A stretch of 50,699 nucleotides of DNA from a virus. The translations under genes were made by a program, and so were the position numbers. The stretch lies in IMG/VR virus record IMGVR_UViG_3300032294_001918, positions 1 to 50,699 of that record, one strand, 5' to 3'. Shown one piece after another: positions 1-9,000 of this stretch. The notes under the pieces are model-generated. The model searched no databases. It worked only from the letters and a program-made list of their open reading frames with translations, and was not told the DNA's origin. Numbering within the stretch: position 1 is the stretch's first letter; every line of letters begins with the position of its first letter.

Positions 1-1
1 T

Positions 2-874
2 TACTATACAAATAAAAAACAAAAACATGAAAAAGCTTATGTCCTTTATGCTGACGATTCCTATTTGGATCTTGTGGATGCTTGTTGTCGTTCCATTAGA
101 AACTTTAGCACTTATCCTATTTATGTTTATATGCTTAATTCGCACAGTAAAATAAAAGTAGAAAACACATTTACCATAAGATGGGAATGTGATGTAATTC
201 ACTTAAAAAAGCGTAATGACTATATAAACAGAGAAGATAAGCAGATATACAAGCTTTTAATTGAAAGACCTAAGATAGTATTAGATGCCTTAAAATACGC
301 TGAAGTAGTTGCATATATTGACACAGATAGCGTAGCTGCAAAAAACGTCAACAAAATCTTTGATTATTTCCCAATAAATTCGCCTTATCCATACTTTACC
401 AAAGGTATTTATGACTTCTTAATTATAAATGGAAGAGGTGGGGCAAGCAATTACGATAATTTAACTAATACATTAGAGGCTCCAGTATGTGAGCTTTTTA
501 GAACAGATCAGAGAAAAAGGCAATTTACGGGATATAGACAGACGGGGTATTTTGTTGCAGGTCAAAAATGCATAGACTTTTTGGAGCTTTGGTCTTATAG
601 ATGCAATCATCCAGCAATATTAAAAGATAACGCATGGTACGCGAGTTTTAATGAAGAAACAATTTTGCAAAGCTGTCTATATGATGAAGCAGCGACTGAA
701 GGTTTACCATACTGCTACATAAACGGATTGCACAAAGAGTTAGAATATAAAGAACAAGAGTATTTTATTGGGGAATGGCTAAAAGTACCTTTGAAGCAAA
801 ACCATCTTTTCTATCATGGAGAAAAAGATATTGAAAAAATTAATAAATTCATAGATGAAAATTTTACTACTTGA
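2..874 (+). CDS. putative GT-A-like glycosyltransferase (5' end cut by window)
   Basis: The reading frame is open from base 2, and the first in-frame initiator-like codon is a TTG at 65 inside sequence that already looks like folded protein (…YVLYADDSYLDLVDACCRSI…). The gene therefore begins left of the window. The visible ~290 residues alternate short strands and helices and carry a hydrophobic strand ending in a DTDS motif (AYIDTDS), the place of a GT-A DxD metal/nucleotide-sugar site. Several Trp/Tyr/His-rich segments follow, ending in an LFYHGEKD-like tail. No membrane segment is visible. It overlaps the next gene by 20 bases, so the two are probably co-translated, and that neighbour is a clear glycosyltransferase, which supports a sugar-transfer role. 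The family assignment rests on the DxD and context only; the substrate is unknown. Confidence 0.55.
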   Translation, partial: YYTNKKQKHEKAYVLYADDSYLDLVDACCRSIRNFSTYPIYVYMLNSHSKIKVENTFTIRWECDVIHLKKRNDYINREDKQIYKLLIERPKIVLDALKYAEVVAYIDTDSVAAKNVNKIFDYFPINSPYPYFTKGIYDFLIINGRGGASNYDNLTNTLEAPVCELFRTDQRKRQFTGYRQTGYFVAGQKCIDFLELWSYRCNHPAILKDNAWYASFNEETILQSCLYDEAATEGLPYCYINGLHKELEYKEQEYFIGEWLKVPLKQNHLFYHGEKDIEKINKFIDENFTT

Positions 875-2906
875 AAACCATTTGAGTACTGGTGGCGCAC
901 CAATGTTTGCCCTTAAAAGAATTGAAAGCTTACTTGCGCATACAAATGTAGAAATATACTGCATTGAGCTTAATTTTCATGGAGCTGACTTTGTGGTGCA
1001 AAGGAATCAAATAATAGATATACTTGGAGATAGGTTTTATGAAGCTGGAGAGGATAAGATGCGAGTAATGGATATTATTAATGAAGTAAAGCCAGACATA
1101 GTACATATTGAAGATGTGGCAGAAAGGTTACCAAGAGAATTGGCTACCGCATTGTATAACAATAGTAGAGAGTATAGAATAGTGGAAACCCCACATGATG
1201 TTATTTTCAATCCTGATACAGATAAGCTTTTTCACCCTGATTTGTACGCCTTTTGTACGCCTTTTCATGAAAATGTTTACGCTGGCATGGATTCCAAATA
1301 CTTTACCATTCAGTACCCAATAGAAGAAAAGAAGGTAACGGCAGAGATGAAATTGGAAGCAAAGAAGAAAGTTGGCTTTTCTTTAGATAGAAAAACTGCT
1401 TTGCATATTGGGCTTTGGACTCCACAGAAGAATCAAAAGGAAACAATTGCCATTGCAAGGAAGTTTCCAGATATTGACTTTGTGGTAGCAGGGAATATGG
1501 CGGGTAACTTTCAGTTTTATTGGGAGGATTTAATTAAGGACTTGCCATCTAATTTTAAAGCACTTGGAGAGCGTAGCGACATTGATACTTTGTTGCAAGC
1601 AGCAGATATTTTTATCTTCCCTTCTACCAATGAATGTTCTCCTTTATCTTTACGCCATGCTATTGAGGTTGGTTTGCCCATTGTAGCCAATAACTTATTA
1701 GCATATGAAGGAACACTAGATAAATATATAAAGCCCCTAGAAACGGATTTAAACACTATTACAAGGGATTACAAGATACCAAATAGCAATAACTCAAGAA
1801 GATTTGCGCTGGATCACGAAAAAATGTACGAAACAATACTAAAGTTTTCTATTAAAAAACAAAATGTGGTCATATCACAAAATTATATATCCAATCCATT
1901 TTTAGAGATTAAAGGCATATCCGATAGCGATTTTAAAGTTCAATTTTTGAATGAAAAAGGTAGTATTGCTTACGAAAACACAATAAAAGCTAACTCTTGG
2001 GTTAAACTAAACCGCCAATACTACACTAGATGGACTGCAAAGGTATTTCAAGATGGGGAGCTTATTTATAGCAATACCTTGAATCTAGAAGGCAAAAGAG
2101 TCTTTATATCCATTGATAGTAAAGCACTTGGAGATACATTGGCTTGGATTGGTTATTGCCTAGAGTTTAAAAAGAAGCATAATTGCGAGGTGGTAGTGTC
2201 CACTTTTTGGAATAAAATACTAGACTATCCTGAACTTGAATTGGTAGAACCCGGTCATGTAACGGGGTGCTACATGATGCTACATTTGGGATGGTTCTGG
2301 GATGCAGACAAAGAACCTGTTTTATGTAACACAATTCCCCTTCAGCAATCAGCTTCCAATATATTGGGGTTAGACTTTGTTGAGTTAAGACCTAAGCTAA
2401 AATTTGATATTAAGGAGAATTTATACGGAGATTACATCACAATCGCAACAAACAGCACTGCGGGGCTGAAATTTTGGCTCAAAAATTCGTGGCAAGTGGT
2501 TATAGACTTTTTGGTAGAAAAGGGCTACAAGGTGATTAATGTATCAAAAGAACGCAATCCATTCAATAACTGCTACCAATTAGAAGATACAAGCATAGAA
2601 AATACCATGTCTGTTATTCATCATTCTGACTTTTTTGTAGGCTTGAGTAGTGGATTATCCCACTTGGCGTGGGCATTAGGCAAAGAAGTAGTTATGATAG
2701 CTGGATTTACCGAACCTGATCATGAATTTAAGTGCATCCGCCCTTATAACCATAAGGTCTGCCATGCTTGTTGGAATAAAAAAGAAGAACGATTTGATGC
2801 TGGGGATTTTCTTTGGTGTCCATCCCATAAAAATACTACTAGAATGTTTGAATGTCAAACCCAAATAACAGCTCAAATGGTCATAGACAAATTACCTATT
2901 TTGTAG
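855..2906 (+). CDS. two-domain glycosyltransferase: GT4-like fused to TibC/Aah-like protein O-glycosyltransferase
   Basis: This 683-residue protein looks bifunctional. Residues ~1-330 look like a GT-B GT4 enzyme: an N-terminal STGGAPMFALKRI loop, an HIGLWTPQKNQK nucleotide-sugar segment, and NECSPLSLRHAIEVGLP. In that last motif the first Glu of EX7E is E260, but the second position appears to be His268, which is unusual. Residues ~410-683 resemble the GT9/heptosyltransferase fold of autotransporter strand-loop-strand O-heptosyltransferases. The domain opens with SIDSKALGDTLAW, has a GLSSGLSHLAWALGK sugar-nucleotide loop, and ends in a four-cysteine finger (CHACW at 636-640, WCPSH with C655, FEC with C667) like the iron finger known in TibC. 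Known members glycosylate Ser on repetitive adhesins. It overlaps the upstream gene start-to-stop and runs convergently, overlapping by 11 bases, into the tail-fibre gene. Its likely targets are the phage's own fibres, which is inference. Confidence 0.75.
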   Translation: MKILLLENHLSTGGAPMFALKRIESLLAHTNVEIYCIELNFHGADFVVQRNQIIDILGDRFYEAGEDKMRVMDIINEVKPDIVHIEDVAERLPRELATALYNNSREYRIVETPHDVIFNPDTDKLFHPDLYAFCTPFHENVYAGMDSKYFTIQYPIEEKKVTAEMKLEAKKKVGFSLDRKTALHIGLWTPQKNQKETIAIARKFPDIDFVVAGNMAGNFQFYWEDLIKDLPSNFKALGERSDIDTLLQAADIFIFPSTNECSPLSLRHAIEVGLPIVANNLLAYEGTLDKYIKPLETDLNTITRDYKIPNSNNSRRFALDHEKMYETILKFSIKKQNVVISQNYISNPFLEIKGISDSDFKVQFLNEKGSIAYENTIKANSWVKLNRQYYTRWTAKVFQDGELIYSNTLNLEGKRVFISIDSKALGDTLAWIGYCLEFKKKHNCEVVVSTFWNKILDYPELELVEPGHVTGCYMMLHLGWFWDADKEPVLCNTIPLQQSASNILGLDFVELRPKLKFDIKENLYGDYITIATNSTAGLKFWLKNSWQVVIDFLVEKGYKVINVSKERNPFNNCYQLEDTSIENTMSVIHHSDFFVGLSSGLSHLAWALGKEVVMIAGFTEPDHEFKCIRPYNHKVCHACWNKKEERFDAGDFLWCPSHKNTTRMFECQTQITAQMVIDKLPIL

Positions 2907-4338
2907 CTACAATTTGTTTTAATTCTTCTATTTGTGCTTGTTGCTCTTCTATTTTAGACATACATTCTTGAAGTACTTTAATTGTTGCGTGATGCAAGTC
3001 AGCAGTATAGATAGATTTTAATGGTTCATCTTCACTTATTATTTCATTGCCATCTTCATCTAATTTAGGTTTACTCCAACCATCTACATCTACAAACTCT
3101 GGTGCTACTTTTTCAACTTGTTGAGCTATTACTCCTATGTTAAAATCATCGTGTGTTTGGTCTTTATATTTAAACTTTACAATTTCAATAGCTTTAAATT
3201 TATCCCAATATGACTCTAAAAGAATAATATCTTTTTTAGTCCTTTCATCAGATAAGTTTACATCGTTAGCTTGAAAGTTTCCAATACCTCCATTTGAGGT
3301 AACATAAAATCTTGCAGTAGTTGTATCATTTGCATATATAAACCAAGCTGAACTGCTATTTGGACTCCAGTTTGAATAAACCATTCTTAACATTTCTTCA
3401 TTACCGGTTGTCCTTGATTGCATTAATTTTAATGCAGGAAGATTTGCATTACTATTAAATTCACTTGTTAAATCAGTTGAACTTGCATAGGAACCTGTAA
3501 TAGTTTGCTTAAAAGCACCCCCCGATGTGATTCTCATTCGTTCGGTATTTACACCGCCCATAGGTCTTGTAGCAAATGATAAATAACCAGCATAATTGTT
3601 AATTGTTGAATTTTCTTTTCTACCTGATATTTGCGCCCATTCTGTTGGTGTTGCTCCAGCTTCCCATCTTCCACCAAAAGTTAAACTTCCACCTAAATCT
3701 GCTGCTTGACTATTTGTAGTATTTATTTGTAATATACCATCGTTAGAAACTAAACGATTCGCTGCTCTTACTTCTAAAGGACCTAAAGGACTATTTGTTC
3801 CAATTCCAAGATTGTTCAAAAACCAAGAACTGCCACCCGCTTGAAAACCAATGTCAGCAGCTCCTGCACTATAAATATACATTCTACCATTGTTGGCTGC
3901 GCCACTTGTTATGATAGCGTTTAAATTTGCTCCATTATAATAAGAAATATCACCTCCTGCCGTTACACTACTTGAGAATGTAGCAGCACCAGTAGAAGCT
4001 AATATTAAAGCTCCATTTGAAACTGAAACACCATCACTTGCAGTACTTTCTATTAATGGTATGTTTGCAGTATTAGCAACGTTTCTTGCTCTAATAGCTA
4101 CTTGTGTGCCTAATCTTAAACCACCACTTGTAGCAGCAGTTGTACCAACAACTAAAAAATCACCTTGAACTGCACCACTAAACGTAGCACTTGTACCACT
4201 TAAAGCACCAGTAAGGTTAGTAGTTCCTGTTACTTGTAGTTTAAATGAGGCATTGGCTGATCCTCCTATACCTATATTATTGGATGAGTCTTGTGCTAAT
4301 GCATTTGTAAGATTACCCGTACTCTGTGGCTTGCCCAT
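2896..4338 (-). CDS. tail fibre/spike with S74 intramolecular chaperone, 480 aa
   Basis: This is a tail-fibre protein. Residues 1-360 are built of short Ser/Thr/Gly-rich beta repeats, including FKLQVTG, AATFSSSVTAG and TERMRITSGG, typical of Bacteroidota phage fibres. The last ~110 residues form a peptidase S74 chaperone: SDERTKKDI carries the Ser and the Lys five residues later that make the self-cleavage dyad, followed by FNIGVIAQQVEKVAPEFV and a C-terminal coiled coil (EEQQAQIEELKQ). In known members this domain trimerises the fibre and then cuts itself off. It is the last of three consecutive fibre genes on this strand. Its stop region overlaps the convergent glycosyltransferase gene, and the overlap contains a TGTAGCTACA palindrome. 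A second copy lies just upstream of its start, next to a -7 promoter box, so it may be transcribed separately from the other fibres. Confidence 0.8.
   Translation of the reverse strand: MGKPQSTGNLTNALAQDSSNNIGIGGSANASFKLQVTGTTNLTGALSGTSATFSGAVQGDFLVVGTTAATSGGLRLGTQVAIRARNVANTANIPLIESTASDGVSVSNGALILASTGAATFSSSVTAGGDISYYNGANLNAIITSGAANNGRMYIYSAGAADIGFQAGGSSWFLNNLGIGTNSPLGPLEVRAANRLVSNDGILQINTTNSQAADLGGSLTFGGRWEAGATPTEWAQISGRKENSTINNYAGYLSFATRPMGGVNTERMRITSGGAFKQTITGSYASSTDLTSEFNSNANLPALKLMQSRTTGNEEMLRMVYSNWSPNSSSAWFIYANDTTTARFYVTSNGGIGNFQANDVNLSDERTKKDIILLESYWDKFKAIEIVKFKYKDQTHDDFNIGVIAQQVEKVAPEFVDVDGWSKPKLDEDGNEIISEDEPLKSIYTADLHHATIKVLQECMSKIEEQQAQIEELKQIVATK
3516..3547. repeat. 32-bp fibre repeat, copy 1
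   Basis: This 32-bp block begins CACCCCCCGATGTG and ends GTTCGGTA, and it is identical to blocks at 4897-4928 and 6683-6714. On the minus strand it encodes the fibre motif TERMRITSGG. Exact DNA identity, rather than protein identity alone, suggests recent recombination or gene conversion among the fibre genes. Confidence 0.9.
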
Positions 4339-4356
4339 GTTCTTTATTTTTTATTT

Positions 4357-4372
4357 TGTAGCTACAAATTTA
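4357..4372 (-). promoter_or_regulatory. putative minus-strand promoter with TGTAGCTACA operator-like palindrome
   Basis: Read on the minus strand, TAAATTTG (4372-4365) is a perfect TAnnTTTG box of the Bacteroidota sigma factor. It is followed by the perfect palindrome TGTAGCTACA (4366-4357) at the expected transcription start, 19 bases before the ATG of the 480-residue fibre gene. The same palindrome occurs at 2902-2911 and three times at 50484-50558. No convincing -33 TTTG is seen. A promoter under operator control is a reasonable reading but unproven. Confidence 0.45.
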
Positions 4373-4402
4373 TATAATTGATTAATGTACCAGTATTTCA
4401 TA

Positions 4403-6007
4403 TTATTTATTTTTAATTAATTCTTTAAGTTCTTCTATTTGTGCTTGTTGTTCTTGGATTGCTTTTACTAAAATTGGAACTAATTTAGAGTAATCAACAG
4501 ATTGCATTTCTTCTGCATCTTTTTTTCCTGTTACTGCATAAGGTAGTACTTCTGCTAATTCGTGAGCAATAACTCCAAACATTCTTGTTTTATCTGACTT
4601 CCACTCATAATCATAAGTTTTAATTTTAGATATTAATCTTAACCCATTATAATCCTGAAAATCTTGTTTTAAACGATAATCAGAAGTTGTATTATATACA
4701 GTTGAATTACCAGATGTTGCTATACTTCCTGTATTAGTAACACTTCCTGCTCCATCTGATTTATAAAAATAAATTAAACCAGTATCAAAAGTTACTCCTG
4801 TTGAAATTTGAACATATTTACCTGTATTATTTCTAAATAATACACCACCTGTATTTAAGCTGCCACCTGATGTACCTGTTAAATTCCAATATAACTCACC
4901 CCCCGATGTGATTCTCATTCGTTCGGTATCACTTGTTCTAAATGTTAATGGTATAGCAGTTGCAGCTATTAATGAAAATTCAGTACCGCTTGCCAATAAT
5001 AAAACACCTTCTCTTGTACCTCCACTTGTTCTAAAATCTAAATTAACTCCACTTGCACCAGTTGCTTGTAATGTCGTGTTAAGATACCCACCAAAACTAC
5101 TTGGACTACTCGTTCCGATTCCAACGTTACCACCGCTTGATATAAACATTCTTGTAGATGTAACACCATTAGTCCAAAAATTTATACCTCTACCAGTCGC
5201 AGCCGCTATATATAAATCATCACTTGTTCCAGCAAATATTCTATGTGTACCATCGGTATTACCAGTTAAACCTAAAGTCTTGTAAGTTGAGCCATAAGTT
5301 CCATCATTTCCTAAAGACATAACTCCATTAGCAGCAACACTACTTGAGAATGTAGCAGCACCAGTAAATACATTATTAGTACCATTCCATTGGTATCTTA
5401 CGTTACCTGCTCCGTCTGCTAAGACGATGTTATTTGCTAATGCAGAAGTACCTGCAAAATTACCAATGATTGTATTATTTGAACCTGTTGTAATACTTAA
5501 ACCACTTCCATTGCCTATATAAGTATTATTTGAGCCTGTTGTATTAGCAGTACCGGCTTGTTGACCAACTGCAGTGTTATATGAACCTGTTGTGTTAGCA
5601 TACAATGCTGCAGTTCCTAATGCGTTATTATATGTTCCTGTTGTGTTAGATAGTAATGCGTTTACACCAACGCCTACATTAAAAAATCCTGTTGTATTAT
5701 AACCTATGGCACTATAACCAACAGATGTATTTCCATAACCTGTTGTATTTGTTAACAAAGCTAAATTACCAATTGCAGTATTTAAAGTACCTGTTGTATT
5801 TACTGGTAATGCACTTACCCCAACAACAGTATTACTTGCTATTGAAGCAGCCCCTTTACCTATTGTTAGCCCATTAACTAATATATCACTTCCGGTAACT
5901 TGTAATTTAACACTACCAGAAGCTGCTCCTCCTATACCTACATTATAAGATGAATTAACTGCTATTGCATTTGATAATATTGCGTTACCTGTATTTAATG
6001 ATGGCAT
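4403..6007 (-). CDS. tail fibre with YadA-like beta-roll and S74 chaperone, 534 aa
   Basis: After an N-terminal segment shared with the 480-residue fibre (SYNVGIGG, KLQVTG), residues ~60-190 are a run of about six degenerate ~20-24-residue repeats such as NTTGTYNNALGTAALYA and NTTGSYNTAVGQQAG. This is the left-handed parallel beta-roll pattern of trimeric autotransporter heads (YadA/Hep_Hag type). A middle beta-rich part contains NVGIGTSSP and TERMRITSGG. The C-terminus is an S74 chaperone: SDYRLKQD with the Ser/Lys dyad five residues apart, then MFGVIAHELAEVLP and a coiled coil (QEQQAQIEELKELI). It is co-oriented with the collagen-like fibre gene, with one intervening base. The strand-loop-strand repeats are the kind of substrate used by TibC-like transferases, one of which is encoded nearby. 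Confidence 0.8.
   Translation of the reverse strand: MPSLNTGNAILSNAIAVNSSYNVGIGGAASGSVKLQVTGSDILVNGLTIGKGAASIASNTVVGVSALPVNTTGTLNTAIGNLALLTNTTGYGNTSVGYSAIGYNTTGFFNVGVGVNALLSNTTGTYNNALGTAALYANTTGSYNTAVGQQAGTANTTGSNNTYIGNGSGLSITTGSNNTIIGNFAGTSALANNIVLADGAGNVRYQWNGTNNVFTGAATFSSSVAANGVMSLGNDGTYGSTYKTLGLTGNTDGTHRIFAGTSDDLYIAAATGRGINFWTNGVTSTRMFISSGGNVGIGTSSPSSFGGYLNTTLQATGASGVNLDFRTSGGTREGVLLLASGTEFSLIAATAIPLTFRTSDTERMRITSGGELYWNLTGTSGGSLNTGGVLFRNNTGKYVQISTGVTFDTGLIYFYKSDGAGSVTNTGSIATSGNSTVYNTTSDYRLKQDFQDYNGLRLISKIKTYDYEWKSDKTRMFGVIAHELAEVLPYAVTGKKDAEEMQSVDYSKLVPILVKAIQEQQAQIEELKELIKNK
4897..4928. repeat. 32-bp fibre repeat, copy 2
   Basis: This is identical to the blocks at 3516-3547 and 6683-6714. 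With copy 3 the identity extends two bases further on the left (CT). It encodes the TERMRITSGG motif of the 534-residue fibre. Confidence 0.9.
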
Positions 6008-6008
6008 T

Positions 6009-9000
6009 TTACTTTTGTTTTAATTGTTCTATTTCGGCTTTAAGTTCTTGGATGGCTTTTACTAATACGGCAGTCAATTTAGGATAATCAATACTTTTGT
6101 ATTCATTTCCGCATACAATTTCAGGTATTAAAGTTTCTAATTCTTGTGCAATAAATCCAATAGACTTTCCTTCACCCATTTGTATAGACTCCTCCCAATT
6201 ATGCTTAATAGGTCTTAATTGCATTATTGTTTCTAATCCATATTGTAAATCTTCAACATTAGTTTTTAAGTTTACATCTGATGGAGTTCTTATGATATTT
6301 CCACTTGCATCTACGCTTAATGTTGTAGCACCGCCAGTTAAATTAGCTAAATATAATAATTGAGAATTACCGTTAAAAGAAAGTACGGCTGCTTCCGAAG
6401 AATTACAAATTTGAAAACCGGGATTACCTCCGCTATAATTTTTATAGAAATTAAATGAATTTGCACCACTTATAGTAGCACCAAAATATACGTCTCCACC
6501 ACTTGTTATTGATAATCTATCAGCAGTTCCAGTATAATCTCTTATAGTAAATATACCAGCAGATGAAATTTGAAATCCATATTCTTTAGCTGCTGCTGGT
6601 CTTGATATTGATAATAAATTAGCATTACCTTCAATTGTTACTTTATTACTAAAGGTATTAGATGTACCACCTATTAACACCTCACCCCCCGATGTGATTC
6701 TCATTCGTTCGGTACCACCTATATTAAAAACATATCCTTGTCCTGCTGTTGTTTGAAAGAAATTAAATCCATTAGTAATACCTATTGATAAAAAGTGACT
6801 ATTAGCTGTTTGTGATAATTGTAATTCAGCATTATTTGCACTTGCAATTGTTAGATTTTTTTCAAAACCATAATTAGAAGTTGGACTACTCGTTCCGATT
6901 CCAACATTACCACCGCTTGTGATACGCATACGTTCAACTAATGTTAGTGCTGCATCTGCTCCGCTTGTATTGTTTGAAGCAGATTCCCATATATGCTGAC
7001 CTGAAGTTTGTATATATCTTGAAGCAAAACCATTTCCAATATAATTATCGCCTGAATTAGTAAAATAAGCATTTGTACTTAAATATGTATTATTATTATA
7101 TGCTAATAAAGATGAATTTTTTACTTGAAAAACACCACTTGAAAATATACTTCCCCAAGCGCTTGGAGTTGTTCCGATTCCAACATTGCCGGCAGAAGTT
7201 ATTGTAAGTCTTACCGCATTATTAGTACCAAATAATAAACCTCCATTTTCAAAGTTATATAAGTATCCATCTAATTGGTCGTCATAACTAAGCATTAGAC
7301 CATCTGTACCAGTTGCACCAGAAACACTATTAGTTAATTTAATTTGCGCTCTATTGCCAGTTCCAGCACCAACGATTTGTAAAGCAGTATTATTTGATGC
7401 TTGGCCAGTTGGTGATGCTGTATTTATACCAACACTTGTGCCATTATCAAATATTAAGCTATTGCCTATTACGCTTGATGCTGTAAACTTTGGTACATAG
7501 TTTGTTGTACCACTTCCACCAATACCACTATAAGCTCCTACTGCATAAGAATAAGCATATACTACTACTATATCATTTAATTGACAAGCAGTAGCTAATA
7601 TTATACTTGTACCATTGGTCGCAGTATATTCTGATTGAGCTAAATTTGAACCATTATAAAATACATCTATTAACCCTTGTGTATATGTAACTGCAAATGT
7701 GGTCTGACCAGCAGTCGCAGTAAATGTAGTTATTGTTCTAAGCGCATTGGTTGGTAAAAATGCAGTTAAGTAGTTATCAATTTCAACAATCTGACCAACT
7801 GTTAAAGCATCTGTTAATACCACAGTGGTACCATTGGTTGCCGTATAATCCACGCCATTAACCAATTTAACTCCATTAACAAACACATCTACCATCCCTA
7901 AATTATATCCATTAGCTACAGTAAATGTCGTTTGACCTGCTGTTGAAGTAAACACTTGAACCGCCCTCGCTGAAGTCGTTGCGTTACCACTTGTACCCGA
8001 AGATCCTGAAGTACCTGTGGTACCTGAAGTCGCTGACGTTCCAGAAGTTCCTGTCGTTCCTGAAGAACCTGAAGAACCTGAAGAACCTGAAGTGCCTGAT
8101 GATCCCGAAGTCCCTGACGAGCCTGAAGTGCCTGTAGTACCTGACGAGCCTGAAGTACCCGATGACCCCGCCGAACCTGAAGAACCCGTAGAACCATCAA
8201 GACCTGAAGTACCTGAAGTACCGCTAGATCCTGCCGATCCTGAGCTACCTGTATTTCCACTAGAACCGTTAATGCCCGATGTACCGCTCGTACCAGAAGT
8301 TGTACCTACAGCTATACCAATTTGTTTTATGTTGGTAATTATTGAAGGGGCTGCTGGTATTGTTCCTGTTGCTGCGACTGCTGTTACTTGGACATCAGAT
8401 GCATTTGCTTGAAAATAAACTTCATAATAATCATTAGCATTTGCACTATCAATAATAGAAACGAATGGTAACTGCTTTGCACTTTGGCTTCTTAAACCTA
8501 AGATAGAATCAGTTCTAATAATATTAGCTCCATTTTTCCTTAACCAAATATTAACATCTGCACCACCACCACCTGTATGTTCTATCTGTAATGAATATGC
8601 AATTTCATAGATACCAGTATGTTGAACAGTAAGTTGAGAACCACTGAAAACAATACCATTACTATATTCATCATTTGTATATGTAATTGGAGTTGGTGTA
8701 TTTGCCGCAGTTACCACTTGAGTAGCTGTACTTGTAAACGCACCATACCAGTTAGCAATAGAAGCTCCTGAAGAACCATCTACACCATTACGACCACTAG
8801 TGCCAGAAGTACCTGATGTTGCTGAAGTTCCCGAAGTTCCTGTGGTACCTGACGATCCTGATGAACCCGAAGTTCCTGTAGTACCCGATGTCCCCGCCGA
8901 ACCTGAAGTTCCCGAAGTACCCGAGCTACCATCACCACCACTCGCACCATCCAAGTTAATTGTCCATGATGAATAAGTTCCACCACCTACTGTTCTAAAA

